Source of the DNA: Peromyscus leucopus
Taxonomy: Eukaryota; Chordata; Mammalia; Rodentia; Cricetidae
DNA: 64,000 nucleotides
Direction of reading: 5' to 3'
NCBI RefSeq assembly: GCF_004664715.2
Contig: NC_051063.1
Coordinates: 146,273,165-146,337,164, forward strand
The position numbers and the translations under genes are program-made. How positions within the stretch are numbered: the stretch's first letter is position 1; every line of letters begins with the position of its first letter. This document shows positions 10,873 to 23,035 of this stretch, piece by piece. The notes under the pieces were generated by a model. The model searched no databases and was not told the origin of the DNA. It worked only from the letters and a program-made list of their open reading frames with translations.

Positions 10873-10924
10873 TTTAAAATAATATATATTATTTATATAT
10901 ATATATATATAGAGAGAGAGAGAC
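10873..10924. repeat. (TA)n(GA)n low-complexity tract
   Basis: Alternating TA runs directly into six GA units. Confidence 0.9.
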
Positions 10925-11135
10925 TTCACTATTATATATTGTTGATTCATTCACATTAGACACACACCCATGGAATTCATGCTTGAACAAGAATGCATAG
11001 CTGTTCCTCCTCCCTCTCTAGTATTTTCTCCACAAGGCTCTCCATAACGCACATTCTAGCATGTTGCTCTTAGGAACACTCTACATTTGCATGCCAGGCT
11101 TGGAAGTCATTTGAAACAGTGAAATCACAAGTGTC

Positions 11136-11156
11136 GGGGGGGGGGGGGGGGGGGGG
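11136..11156. repeat. G21 homopolymer
   Basis: 21 uninterrupted G on the plus strand, and therefore C21 in the ADAMTS17 transcript. Confidence 0.95.
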
Positions 11157-12189
11157 AGGCTGTCTGTACAAAAATGCAAAACATGTGGCCCTAAGTCCGC
11201 TGAAAAGGGCATTTGTTGTGGTGTGAGAGTTGAAACAGGAAGGCCGAGGATGGCCTCGTTCAACCTCAGCCAGGCATGTGCCTGTCTGGTGACTCACGGT
11301 TTTCACCACTCTGCACATGTCCGTAGATGACTGCCAGAGTGTTTTGAGGACCGGAGCTGCAAATACGTCATAGCAAGTGGCAAAAATAAATCAGAGTATC
11401 CTAAAACAAGAAACCCCCAAACCCAGAAACAAAAACCCTCACGTTGGGCAAAAGAAATTGCGCATCAGCTGCAGTAAGGAAATTCCATTCTCATCCCAGC
11501 ACTGCTCCTGTTCGCACTCTTCTCTCCACAGGACTTGGTCCATTTGGGCCATCTCCTCTCAGTTTTGTTTCTGGAATCAGGGACTCACCGCGATTCACTC
11601 ACCATGCAGAAGAACTTCTGCATAGTGAGTCACGGTCTCCTGAGGGAACCCAGAGTCCTGTGGGAGCATAGGACCTTAGGGAAAAAAAATCAGGAAGCAC
11701 TGCTTATGGTAAGGATTAAGAAGGCTAGCGAGAGAAGTGGCCAGAGAGACTCCTCTACCTGGGACTCAGAAGCTCTGTACTCTACCCCTGCTGTGCCCAT
11801 GACTTTCTGTCCCACTTTGGGGCACCTATCTCCAGGGGCACAGTGGACTGCTCTCCGAGACTTTGCCTTGTCTTAGCTATTTCCCCACCAGGACATGCTC
11901 TGCTTGCCTCTAGTCTCTCTGTCTGGGTCCTGTAGAGTCAGCCAGGTAGAAAGATGAGCTAGCTAGCCAAGGTCTTTATTTCTATACCATGCAGAACATT
12001 GGAGCAATGGCCTCAAAGAAGGTCACTGGTCCCTTTCCTAAACTGTAGACAATGGTACTGTCATCAAAAACGTCCATGCCTTACCGTCTCTGACTGAGAA
12101 GAGCCCAGGGGAGCTGAGAAATTTAATAGCCCACACAAGGTTAGACGAAGGAGCAAATGGACAGGGGAAAGCTTTTCAAAAGTGAATCA

Positions 12190-12610
12190 TTGAAGGGTCA
12201 GCTGTTCTGATTTTGAGCCTTAATATAACGTAGAATATTGAGAACAGTTTAGTACGGACATGAGATAGACATACAGATCATGGGAACAGGACTCAAAGTC
12301 CGAAAAATAAATCCACACATTTAGGGTTTGCTGATTTTTGACAAGGGTCCCACCATCATTCAATAAACAAAGAAGTATCTTTTCAACAATGGTGCTGAAC
12401 AGCTACACACAGAAGAAAGGTGTAGCCCTCCCTCACGCCACACACAAAATGTAAGTCACCAGGAATGAAGCCCCACAACACCAGCACTGGAATTAGAGAA
12501 TCATCAGAAAGCAATGAAGGAACTCTTGGCCTGAGGGTAGGCAGGGCCTTCTCAGAGGTAATCGTCAAAGCACAAGTCAGCAGAGGTAGGGGAGTTTGAT
12601 TTTCTGCAAC
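12190..12610 (+). repeat. Ancient LINE-1 ORF2 fragment
   Basis: gacatagacatac-type text, atcatgggaacaggactc, aaataaatccacacattta, gatttttgacaagggtccca, ttcaataaacaaagaa and caatggtgctgaacagc follow the order of the L1 ORF2 end region. The frame is broken by stops and indels, so it is a dead relic. Confidence 0.75.
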
Positions 12611-12619
12611 AGGAGAATG

Positions 12620-12731
12620 GCCAGGAGTGGAAGATTTGGGGAGTGGTGTGGGATCACCTTCATTTCTTCCACCAAGCCAGGAGTGGAAGATTTGGGGAGT
12701 GGTGTGGGATCACCTTCATTTCTTCCACCAA
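12620..12731. repeat. 56-bp tandem duplication, two near-identical copies
   Basis: Copies start at 12620 and 12676 (gccaggagtggaagattt...). I see no mismatch between them, which suggests a recent event. Confidence 0.95.
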
Positions 12732-12777
12732 GCCAAGCATGAGTGCCGGCACATTCTCCCTGGAAGGTTCCAGTCGT

Positions 12778-12823
12778 CCCCCCCCGCCCCCCCCCGCCCC
12801 CCCCCCCCCCCCCCCCCCCCGCG
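12778..12823. repeat. Poly-C tract with sparse G
   Basis: About 43 C with two internal G interruptions. The transcript strand has a long G run. Confidence 0.95.
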
Positions 12824-12824
12824 C

Positions 12825-14141
12825 TTTATGCTATGGTTTGCTGCTTACTTATGTAACCATGGCAGCAAAAACACCAGTGAACTGACTTAGCTGATGTGTT
12901 CCAACACCTCACGAGCCACTGTTCTGTTTCAGGGTGTTCATGGACACAATAGGTCAGACTCAGAAGAGGTCATGGGCGCTGGGCCTTGCTCTCTATGGTC
13001 AATCTGATAATAATATCACAGCTGAGGATACATACAGATGCTCTTGGCTCAGTTCCCCAGGTGTGTCCAAGATCCTAGGCTCTGGAAATCATGGAACAAG
13101 TTCTGAACCAGGAACTGAAGGTCTCTGGGTTTGTTGGAGCAGTAGCTCCTATAAGCCAAGACCACTGATGCAGTAAATGAGCTGAGTGTAAATTGTCAGT
13201 GTAAGGAGTAAATTCCCCAGGAATTAAGAAGTTGGAAGCAAAAGAGTTTATCCCAACAGTTTGCTATACTCTGAAAAAAACCAAAACAGACCAGGAGAGA
13301 GGCGGGGGTGGGGGTTGGGGAGGATAAATAACTGTTGATATTCAACAGACCACAGCCAGTGTGAGCCAAGTGCATTGAGATTCTTTGCAGATTTCCCACC
13401 CTGGGAACAAGATGGCACTTTTTGTCTACAGGGCCCATTGGGTGGGAGAGGACCTCCAAGAAGCCAGCATCATGTTCCTCCAACAACCTTGGCTCAGGGC
13501 TCAGGGGCTTCTGGAACAGGCAATTCAGTAAGAACAGCCCCCAGCAGGTTCACCTCGGGACATGGGAGGGGCCTTGAAAATCTCTTATTCTGACAAACAC
13601 TTCATCAAGTGTTTCCTGACTCCATGTCCATGGCGGGCCTCAAGCCAGGCACAGACTCTAAGCTGAGCAAGAACTGTGGAGTGCAGAGAAAATGTCCCCG
13701 AGAACATGGTTGCAGCTGAAAGACGAGGACTCAGGTAGAAAGGTGAGGACGTTGACAAGTCCTCAGTCGGAGCCCTGGGCCCAAAAGGTGGTACTGGGGT
13801 CTCTTAAAGACACCTGCCCTGGGGCCTTCCACCCAGCTCTAGCCTCTCTGAGGACTGGAGACAGCTGCACAGGAGTCCTCCACTCGCTCCCCTCCTTTCT
13901 TCTTGTCACTGTTATAACAGAGGTTCCCCTTGCTCCTCTTTACTAAGCAAACATTCCTGACCACTGGGGACAGCAGCAGGTCCTTGTGTCAGTGTCTGTG
14001 GGCAGTGGAGGACAGTGTGAGTCTCTCAGTGCTGTTTCAGAAGGCCTCTGCGCCTGCTTATGTAACAGCATCAGAGACGCCCAGGGACCCATCAAGAGCT
14101 TGCCATTCAGGAGACATGGTCACCTAACATGCTTGTACCCC
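12825..14141. other. Unique intronic sequence
   Basis: A weak MIR-like patch may exist near 13600-13680 (gccaggcacagactctaagctgagc). Nothing else is recognised. Confidence 0.45.
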
Positions 14142-14560
14142 AGCAACAGATCACTCTCCTCCATGTGTGTGTGCACACCAGTGTGCCCATGCAGCATCAC
14201 CCTCCTCTATGCCTCTGTGCACACCAGTGTGCCTGTGCAGTATCACCCTCCTCCATGTGTGTGTGCACACCAGTGTGCTTGTGCAGCATCACCCTCCTCC
14301 GTGTGTGTGTGCACACCAGTGTGCCTGTGCAGCATCACCCTCCTCCATGTGTGTGTGCACACCAGTGTGTCCGTGCAGCATCACCCTCCTCCATGCCTAT
14401 GTGCACACCAGTGTGTCTGTGCAGCATCACCCTCCTCCATGTGTGTGTGCACACCAGTGTGCCTGTGCAGTATCACCCTCCTCCATGCAGATGTGCACAC
14501 CAGTGTGCCTGTGCAGCATCATCCTTCTCCAGGCAGATGTGCACCAGTGTGCCTGTGCAG
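14142..14560. repeat. 46-bp minisatellite, about nine copies
   Basis: Unit: gcagcatcaccctcctccat, then a gtgtgtgtgc stretch, acaccagtgtgcctgt. Spacing measured between gcag starts (14191, 14237, 14283) is exactly 46. Because 46 is not a multiple of three, the three forward frames show the same peptide permuted and all stay open for 142-199 codons. This is an artefact of the repeat. Confidence 0.95.
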
Positions 14561-14671
14561 ATGGTTCTGGAAAGCAGCCTTGTAAGCTGGTATGATGAGG
14601 CTGATGCCCACATTCCCAACCCAAAAAAATTCAATAGATTTTGAAACCTGATTAGGGGGCAGTGGCAGTCA

Positions 14672-14824
14672 TTTTTGTCTTTGACAAAGACTCACGATGT
14701 TGCCCAGGCTGGTCTTGAACTCATGAGACCTTCTTACCTCCAGCTCTTTTGACTTAAGCTCAATCATCCTCCTGTCTCTACTCTTGCATACTACAGATGT
14801 GTGCTGCTACCACACCTAGCCAAA
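14672..14824 (-). repeat. Old 7SL-derived (B1-family) SINE
   Basis: Antisense B1 text, heavily diverged: tttgacaaagactcacgatg, ttgcccaggctggtcttgaa, ctcaatcatcctcctgtctc, acagatgtgtgctgctacca. Confidence 0.75.
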
Positions 14825-15784
14825 GTTTGAAAGCTTTAAAACACTCACATTCTATTTTTGTCCATGATTTAAAAATAAACTTTTTCAGTCCCCATCAGTG
14901 GCTTTAAGATGCCTCTATTGTCTCACTGAAAGCTGGTCCCTACCCCCTTACTGGTAAGCTAGGCTGCCTCCCCTCTGCCTAGGGAAAGCTAGGGTTTTAG
15001 GTGGAAGTAAGGCTGGAAAGAACCAGGAGACACTTTGCCTAAAATACCTTCACCGTGTTGGAAACGAGACACCCTGGGCTTCCAAAGGGCCAGACAGCCC
15101 CAAAGCATCGGAGAAGATTTAAGTGTTCCTTCTGCAGATTCAAACATCACTTGGAAGGATGGGTACATTCCTGTCTCCGAGACCTGATCAAGCACAAATT
15201 CTGATCTCTCAGCATCTGTGTTTGAACTGAATTTAGAGCATCCACAGTCAAAGCCATGAGGAAGGGCTGCTATCGTGTGAGTGGAGAGCCTGGGAAAGGA
15301 GGCAAAGTGCTTACGGATGTGTATGAATCCACTGAGACAGAATGTCTCACAGCAAGTTGAGGAAGGAAAGACGTCTTTGGGTTCACAGTTCCAGAGACAT
15401 CAGCCCATAGTTGCTTGTTCTACAAACTTGGACAAAATATTATGATGGCAGGGGCACGTAGTAGACAGGAAATAGAAAGAAGGAATTATGGGAAGGGGCC
15501 AGAGCAAGATACAGGCTCTTAATGATATATTTCTAGCTTCTCACATTTGCCTACTGGGTCTCAGTTTGTACCTTTACTATCCAACAGTAATGCTACCAGA
15601 TAATCCATCAAGGGATTAGCCCACTCACTAAGCCAGAGCCCTCGTGATCTAACGCCTCTGGGAATGTCACACTTCTTAGGTGGCTCTAATTGCCCAGGTG
15701 TCTCCCAATCCCGCAAAGCCGACAATGAAAATGAACCATCATCCCCTGTTAAGAGTAAGCATGCACATTCTCCTCAAGGCATCT
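14825..15784. other. Intronic sequence, possible LTR relic
   Basis: 15330-15560 (tctcacagcaagttgagg ... ttcacagttccagagacat) resembles the antisense MaLR-like family weakly. The rest is unrecognised. Confidence 0.35.
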
Positions 15785-16155
15785 GTAGTTTCCCCTTTTC
15801 CTGCTACTGTGACACCATACTGGACAAAAGCAGCCTGAGGGAGGAAAGCTTTATGTTAGCTGAGCTCGAGGGGACAGCCGATCATGATGGGGAAGTCACT
15901 GCAGCAGGCACGTGACCAGAAGCCGGTGACATTGCACCTGCAGTTAAGAAGCAAAGAAAAATGGCTCGTTCTCAGTTCTCTCTCTCTTCTGCATTTAGTA
16001 TAGAATCCCAGCTCATACAATGGGGCTGCCTTCAACTGAGGCGGTGCTTCTTCCTTAATCAACCTAATGTCGACTGTCCCTCACAGGCATGCCCAGATGC
16101 TTGTCTCCTAGGTAATTCTAGGTTCTGTTGGACCGACACTCAATGTTAACCACCA
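15785..16155 (-). repeat. MaLR-like LTR relic
   Basis: cctgctactgtgacaccatact, a 'gaggaaagctttatg' segment, tcacaggcatgcccagatgc and a tail gttaaccaccaca parallel the elements at 39135 and 49218 in the same orientation. Confidence 0.55.
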
Positions 16156-17244
16156 CACCAGCATCATGGGTTAAGTTAGACTCCCAAAAGCCCTAAGCTT
16201 GAGCCATAAAAATGAGTGTGACTTGATTTGTAGACAGGGCTTTTAGGGAAGCAATTAAAGTTAGATGGGTTTTGATAGTGGGGCCTTGATGGAACTTCTG
16301 TCCTATGAGAAAAGGTACAGACACCAGAAAACCAGATGACACGTTTCTTCCCCTGCTTTCTGAATATGCACAAGTAACCTGGCGGGGCTGTGGTGAGAAG
16401 GGGACCATCTGTAATCCAAGAAGGAGGGTGCTCACCAGAAACCATCTCCACAGCACCTTGAACTTCATTTTCTAACCTTTATAATCATGAGCAAAATAAG
16501 CTTATTATTTATACCATCTAGTCTATGATACTCTGTCAGATAGCGCAAGGAAGCTGATCTACCCAGAGAGTAGCCCAAGTTCAAACAGAAGTACCCTGCT
16601 TCTGCCTTCTCACGTGGGCTACCATAGAAGAAGTGGCCACCAGAACGCATAGCTCTCGCTGCTGCACAGCCCTGGCTCCAGACTCACGGCGGCATCTGGC
16701 TGGATGCTCAGAACAGAGCTAACTAATCAGGAGCCAAGTTGGAAAGTTGCAGGTAGACAACCGTGGTTGGATCAAAGTGCTGATGCCCCCATGTGTAAAA
16801 ATCAAGCCACATATCACAAGTGGCCTTCCTCAGCCATTGGGCAACAGGGTGCCCTGCTTAAAAGAGACCCTACTGCTGCCTCTACTGGGCAAGTCTCCAG
16901 GAGGACAAGCTACAAGCCATTCTAGGTGTACAAGGTTCAACTCAGCCAGCCAAGCAGCTTCTTGTTTTTACTTTAAATCCCTGAAGCCCACAAATGCAGT
17001 GTCGGGGAACCCAAGAGAATGACTGCTACAAAGGCCCAGGAGATGGTCATGTAGTGAAAAGGACTTGGCACAGTGACAGGACCGGTGGAGGGCATCTGCA
17101 GGGGCGGTGGCTGCTACTGTTTGATCTGGGATGCTTTCCACAGTAAGTCACTAGGAGGTCAAAAAGTCTGGTTGTGGTCATTCCACGGAGGATGGAGACC
17201 GAAAAGGGGCACACTAGGGTAGACCTAGGGGCCTGATTTCTCTG
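16156..17244. other. Unique intronic sequence
   Basis: No gene or repeat that I recognise. Confidence 0.5.
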
Positions 17245-17335
17245 CTCCTTAAATTGAGGTCTAGCTCACAAAGGTGTTTCATTTTCAAATATTTATTGAG
17301 TGGTGGCAGGCACTGTTATAAATGTTTATATATCA
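17245..17335 (+). repeat. MIR-like fragment cut by an L1
   Basis: aaatatttattgagtggtgg, caggcactgttataaatg is MIR 5'-core type text. It stops where the L1 3' end begins. Confidence 0.5.
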
Positions 17336-17344
17336 ATTACGTCA

Positions 17345-18167
17345 ATTGACGTTTACAAAATAAAACAGCCTGGACATGAGTGGGAGCAATGAAGGGCGAG
17401 GGTCAAGGGAAAGAGAGTGGGAGATCCTAGCTGGATCAAGAAAAGAGAGGGAGAACAAGGAATAGGAGACCATGGTAAATGAAGACCACATGAGAAAAGG
17501 AAGAAACAAAGAGCTAAAGAGGCCCACAGAAATCCACAAAGATACCCCCACAAAAGACTGCTGGCAATGGTCGAGAGACAGCCGGGACTGACCTACTCTG
17601 GTGATGGGATGGCCAAACACCCTAATAGCTGTGCCATAAACCCATCCAAGGACTGAGGAATCTGGATGCAGACATCCACAGCTAGGCACTGGGTGGAGTG
17701 CTGGGAGTCTAATTAGCGAGAAAGAGGAGGGTTTATATGAGCGAGAATTGTTGAAACCAAGTTTGGATAAAGCACAGGGACAAATAACCAAATGAATGGA
17801 AACACATGATCTATGAACTAAAGGCTGAGGGGCCCCCAACTGGATCAGGCCCTCTGAATAGGTGAGACAGTTGATTGGCTTGATCTGTTTGGGAGGCATC
17901 TAGGCAATGGTACCAGGTCCTGGGCTCATTGCATGAGTTAGCTGTTTGAAACCTGGGACCTAGGCAGGGATGCTTGGCTCAATCTGGGAGGAGGGGACTG
18001 GACCTGCCTGGACTGAGTCTATCAGGTCGATCCCAGTCCTCGGGGGAGACCTTGATCTGGAGGAGGTGGGAATGGGAGGTGTGATGGGGGGAAGGGGAGG
18101 GGGGCAGGAAGGGAGAGAACAAGGGAATCTGTGGCTATTATGTAGAACTGAATAGTATTGTAAAATA

Positions 18168-18198
<31 letters not shown>
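17345..18198 (+). repeat. LINE-1 3' UTR, 5'-truncated
   Basis: A long non-coding block typical of muroid L1 3' UTRs: gagaacaaggaataggagac, caaagatacccccacaaaag, aggccctctgaatagg, gcttgatctgtttgggaggc, then a G-rich polypurine tract (18060-18125), ctattatgtagaactgaata and a (TAA)n tail (18166-18198). The 185-codon antisense open frame at 17342-17899 is a by-product. Confidence 0.8.
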
Positions 18199-18199
<1 letters not shown>

Positions 18200-19000
18200 C
18201 AGAGATACAAGTAAATGACACAGGACTCTGTGGCCCTGCTTTGGCAACCTAGAAGTAGTCAAGAGGACACTTTGGAAAATAAGAATGTACCTTAAGTACA
18301 CTTAAATGTCCCTGGTTCCCATAGCCACATGCACACATTAGTCAATGTCCACGCTTACCTGCGTCAACAACTCCTGGATTCTGTGTAAGTCTCCAACTAC
18401 TTGAGCTGTTTCTGTTATTCACTGTTATGTCATCCAAGGACCACCGAGTGCTATATCCCTGAAAGTTAACTCAGATAACCTTGAAAACTAGCTCCACTCT
18501 CTTCAAACAGACCTCTGTGTCTCTAAAGGATGAAAATAACACAAGTCCTAGCCAGAGACGTTTCCAAGTTAGCAAAGAAGAAGAGACACTTTCTCAGAGT
18601 AATTAAGAAACCACATCTCTTGCTCAGTTCTTAGGCCATTCTCTTGGGGCATGAAATGCCCAATTTTGGGGGAAGCTCGGAGCAAGCATGGAGTGCTTGC
18701 AATCTGAACCTTAGTCCTAAGCACTTCTCAGGACCCTGTTGCTCCTGGGCTGTGAACACAGGCTCACACTAGGTAGAGAGCATCTCCAGGCACCACCTCC
18801 ATAAGTAACACTCTACCAGGACACCATAGCCCTCAACTAAGGAAGGATTCCAACACGGGCAACCAGCTACCATCTGAATAGTTATCCAATATTTATAAGC
18901 TAATATTAACCTACCATGAGAAGCCCAGGGGAGACCCTAGGACAGTCTCAGCCTGTCCTGGACAGGAAGTGAAAATGGAAACATGCCATTCCATTAAGAA

Positions 19001-19004
<4 letters not shown>
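18199..19004. other. Unique intronic sequence
   Basis: Nothing recognised. Confidence 0.5.

Positions 19005-19046
<42 letters not shown>
19005..19046. repeat. (GT)21 microsatellite
   Basis: Pure GT repeat, 42 nt. Confidence 0.97.
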
Positions 19047-19047
<1 letters not shown>

Positions 19048-19936
19048 CATCCCCACTTAGAAAGGTTGTTGATGACAGATAGAGGTGGGCCCCAAGTTCA
19101 GCCAGAGGAAACAGCTGATCTGTGGCAGCCATCAGCAGTCAGGGCGGTCAGCCAGTGTCTGGGAATTGTCAGTGGCGGTGGTACAGGAAATGCATGGTAT
19201 GGAGTCTCTGGCCCTCCCTTGGGGTGAGGTCATCTCCTTGTTCTCTGCTTACAGATGCAGCTCATCGCCAGTGACTACCTTGGGTGTTAGGATGATCCCA
19301 GACCACAGAAATAGCATGCGTGTCAGGATCTGTCTTTAAAATGTCAAAGAGAGAATAAACAAATGTGCTTTGGCTTTTAAGCAATTTCACACATTTCCAT
19401 GTTGCCTCTGTGCTGATGGTGACCGCCACACGACATCCCCAGGGCCAGGCTCCTGTCTGCACTCTGTTGCCCTGTTCCTGCCCCAGACAGCGGAGCCTAC
19501 CCCACACAGGTCTGGCCAGCCTAAGTTGGGCCTTTCTCAAGTTTCCCTCCCTTCGGAGTTCTAAGGCTCACAGTCCCCACTCAGCCCCTTTCTCTAATTC
19601 TAATCCATCTGCTATTTCCTGCTGCTCAGAGACTCTGGAATTTGTTTCCTTTCCCGTGTCCCACGTCCAGACCTTTGTCATCACCTTAAACTTGGATTGT
19701 TGGGAAACCTCCTCAGGGGTCACTCAGCTTGTTCCTCCCCTCCCAGATTGGCCTCTCCTCCTGATCCTGCCCCCTCTCAGAGTGATGTCTTAGGGCATCT
19801 GGGGTTAGCTGGCCCCTTCCAGCTCCAGCTTCAGTGAAATACTCAGTGTGAAGGAAATCGGGCAGAGGATGATAGAGGACACCTGGTTCCCTTCTCGGGC
19901 CCTTACAGCTATGGAAAGACGCATGTACCCACATAT
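19047..19936. other. Unique intronic sequence
   Basis: A 142-codon open frame at 19365-19793 (+) has no recognisable domain. Nothing else is recognised. Confidence 0.5.
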
Positions 19937-20032
19937 ACATGCATGCACATACCCTCCCCTACATGCATGCACATACCCTCCCCTACATGCATGCACATAC
20001 CCTCCCCTACATGCATGCACACACCCTCCCCT
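19937..20032. repeat. 24-bp tandem repeat, four copies
   Basis: Unit acatgcatgcacataccctc+ccct starting at 19937, 19961, 19985 and 20009. The unit contains the palindrome atgcat. One substitution (cacacc for cataccc) marks the last copy. Confidence 0.95.
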
Positions 20033-20208
20033 ACAGCAGTTTAGAACAGGGGCTGGAAAGGAATTCCACCCTAGAAAGAACCCAGTCAGGGCCTACTGCA
20101 GTTCTGTACTGGCAAGCCCAGTCCATCTGGACCTGCAGCAAAGAATGTCTGCAGCTGCTATACATGCACACTCAGAAGCATGAGTTCGAATGCATGCACC
20201 CCTCCCCC

Positions 20209-20210
<2 letters not shown>

Positions 20211-20265
<55 letters not shown>

Positions 20266-20315
20266 CGCACACACGGACACACGCACACACGCACGCGCAC
20301 GCGCACACGCACACC
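20211..20315. repeat. (CA)n microsatellite grading into (CACG)n
   Basis: About 48 nt of pure AC, then ACACGC and GCGCAC variants. Alternating purine-pyrimidine for roughly 100 nt. Confidence 0.96.
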
Positions 20316-22199
20316 CCTGGCACCACACTGTCCTCCCTCACAGATGGATGTTCCCCCATCTTCAAACAGCAGGAGGGTAAATTCCCCAGGTTTGGGCCAT
20401 CACCGAACAGGAAGAACCTGCTGAATGCAGACACTTTGGTTGAGGACCCGCCTCCAACCACCACAGAGGAAGTCAAGACGTCTCTGCTTGGTTGTGGGGG
20501 AGGCACAGAAACAGCAAACCTGAGACACAGACTCAGTCAGGTCTGTGCAGAATCTGTTCCAAGGACCACAGGCGAGGGCTGCCAACTACTGTACAAAGTC
20601 CGTGGAGTTTCTCAGTCAAGCAAATTAGCAAGTTACTCACATAGGTATCTTTAACTTCCGAAACTGCGTATTTTAGTTTTGCATGTATGGATTTCTCGCA
20701 AAAAGTTTTCTAGCGTTCAATGGCTTTTCAAAGGGGTCAAAAAGTTGAAAGCACTTAAATACAGGCATCCCAGGATGTAATCAAGGACATTCCTTTGGAA
20801 AAAGTCTCCACATAGCCACACAAGACCAAAAGACCCTGGGAAAATTCCCCTTCAGCCCTCAGGGATTTCCCAAGAATTCCTCAGAAGGTGATAACCAATA
20901 GGGTTTTGCAGAATGTGTTTCTCTTTGCCAGATCTCAGCCAATTGACAGATGGAATGAATGAGGCAGGTCTGTTATGATTCACCAGCAAGGGTGCTTTTA
21001 ACAGAACAGTCAAGGTAATGAAGAGGTTGAGGCCTGCGTTTTGTCACCTAGGTGCAAGCATCTCATTGAGGAAGCATCTTGCATTGAGCGTTCAACTTAA
21101 ATTGGACGCCACGAGTGTAAAATTAGAAAACAGAAAGAAAGAAAAAGCATACGGGCATGCATAGAGACACATCCACATCACAAATACAGATGGATCCTTG
21201 ACTCAGCCACTTGACTTTAGAACTTCACAATGGCACCTAAACCGTATACATACAATAGAAGCCAAACTTGAATCTTCATCTGTGCCTGGGCTAGTCACAC
21301 GGAACCCAGTGTTGCCTAGTGAGGCTTGGAAGCAACAACCAGCCATCCTGATGACCGGTGGGAACAACCCAGGCTTTACAGCGAACTATAATTCTTGGGT
21401 AGATTGAGTGTACTCTATGCATTTTCATGACATAGGGCATTTCCATCTTATGATGGGTTCATGCAGACATAACCCTTAGTATGTCAAAGGAAATCTGTAT
21501 GAAACCCCGAGTGCTAAAATGTGTATGTGAGCCTTGAAAATAAAACCACCACAGTCTCTCTGTTAGGCTGGCTACCAGGTGCTTTTTATTGTGCGTGGGC
21601 CTGGGACTGCATGGGATGGACGTGATGCAGAGGAATACACACTAAAGATTCTAAAGAGCTACCTTTGCTTTCAGGAAGTTAGTTCCTTCTCAAAATGAAT
21701 TTTGTTGTGGTTAACATGAGTAAAATCACCACATAAAGACATATGTCTTTTTGGTGATACAGTTAAAAGATAATAAGAAATAACCATCATTGCCTTTTTA
21801 AAAAAAGTATATACATCTGTTCTTTCACTTTCTTGACTGAAATCAAAGGGGAATTTCCTGCTGCAAGTCCATGGAGGGCAAACACTTCCTAAGAGCATCC
21901 CACACAAAGCCCATCAACGTTTAAACAGAGCATGGCAATGTTCCCATAGGGCAGTCCGATGTTGGTCTATCATAAACAACCAGCTACACAAAACCCCCAG
22001 AGAAACCAGTCATGCAGGAAGATCTTCTCAGGCAGAGTGGTACTGCATACACACTTTTGTTTTTCTTCCTCTTTTCTGACATTTTTAAACTACACTATTA
22101 ACCAGGCCACCCCTCCACTCTTTCCAGTCCTGGAAACTGCAACATTCTAGGTTCACATGTCTAGGCATGCCCCCCCTCCCCATCTCACCCCACAATAGG
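20316..22199. other. Unique intronic sequence
   Basis: No gene or assignable repeat. 20640-20760 and 20930-21110 are AT-rich and not repeat-like. Confidence 0.45.
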
Positions 22200-22495
22200 A
22201 GGCTGAAATCTTTTCTGGTTTTAATGCACATGTGTGCACATGTATACACTTGCATGTGGAGATCAGAGGATAATCTTGGGCGGGATCCTCAGGAATGTCA
22301 TCTACCTCCTTTAGGAAAGGGTCTGTCAATGACCTCAGACTCACCAGGGATCCTCTTGTCCCTGCTTGCTTAGAAAAAAAAAAAAAAAAGCACTACTACC
22401 CCTGGTATTTTCACGTGGGTTCTAGGGATGGAACTCAGGTTTTCATACTTATGAAGTAAGCATTTGTTAGCCATTTCCCCAACCCTGAAATAGCC
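22200..22495 (-). repeat. B4/B3-type SINE relic
   Basis: Antisense SINE text: cacatgtgtgcacatgtata, ggagatcagaggataatct, a 16-nt A run (22374-22389), gtgggttctagggatggaac, ttagccatttccccaaccc. Confidence 0.6.
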
Positions 22496-22624
22496 GCCTA
22501 CAGATACCCACATTGTACTCCTTGACTCATCTGCCCCATTCCAAACACTGTCTATGTGGATTTCCTCGAGATGGGCCTCAGTTATAAGCATCTCCAGGAA
22601 GTAGAAGCGTTATGTCTTGTGCTG

Positions 22625-23035
22625 TCTAGTTTACGTCAACTTGACGCAAGCTAGAGTCATCTAAAAGGAGAGAACTCCGGTTAAGAAAATGTCTCCATAA
22701 GATCAAGTTGTAGGCAAGCCTGAAGGGCATTTTCTTAGTGATTGAGAGGGGAGGGCCCGGCCCAAGGTGAGTGCTGCCACTCCTGGGCGGGTGGTCCTGA
22801 GTTCTATAAGAAAGTAGGCGGAGCAAGCCATGGGGAGCAAGCCAGTAAGCATCACTCCTCCAGGGCCTCTGCATCAGCTCCTGCCTCCAGGTCCTGCCCT
22901 GGCTTCCTCTGGTGATGAACAGCAATGTGGAAGTGTAAGTGAAATAAACCCTTTCCTCTCCATCCTGCTTTTGGTCATGGTGTTTCATCACAACCATAGC
23001 ACCTCTAAGACATATCATTACATGATCAACTCTCT
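22625..23035 (+). repeat. MaLR-like rodent LTR
   Basis: gtcaacttgacgcaagctag, tgtaggcaagcctgaagggc, gttctataagaaagtaggcg, ccatggggagcaagccagta, gaaataaaccctttcctctc and cttttggtcatggtgtttc. A sister copy is at 60139-60545. The 3' ending is shared with ORR1/MaLR LTRs. The family name is uncertain. Confidence 0.65.

Larger units (their letters stand above)
9868..12189. other. Unique intronic sequence with simple repeats
   Basis: Contains a (TA)n(GA)n block at about 10873-10924 and a 21-nt G run at 11136-11156. No gene or assignable transposon is seen. Confidence 0.5.

Noticed and set aside
13986..14644. Three overlapping Cys-rich open frames of 142-199 codons
   Set aside because: Made by the 46-bp minisatellite, whose period keeps all frames open. 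Not a gene.
17342..17899. 185-codon hydrophobic antisense open frame
   Set aside because: Lies on the reverse strand of an L1 3' UTR, which is non-coding. Hydrophobicity comes from the polypurine bias.
19937..20032. CRISPR-like regular array
   Set aside because: 24-bp units repeat head-to-tail without spacers.
20093..20654. Cys/Val and His/Thr-rich open frames over CA repeats
   Set aside because: Translations of a microsatellite.
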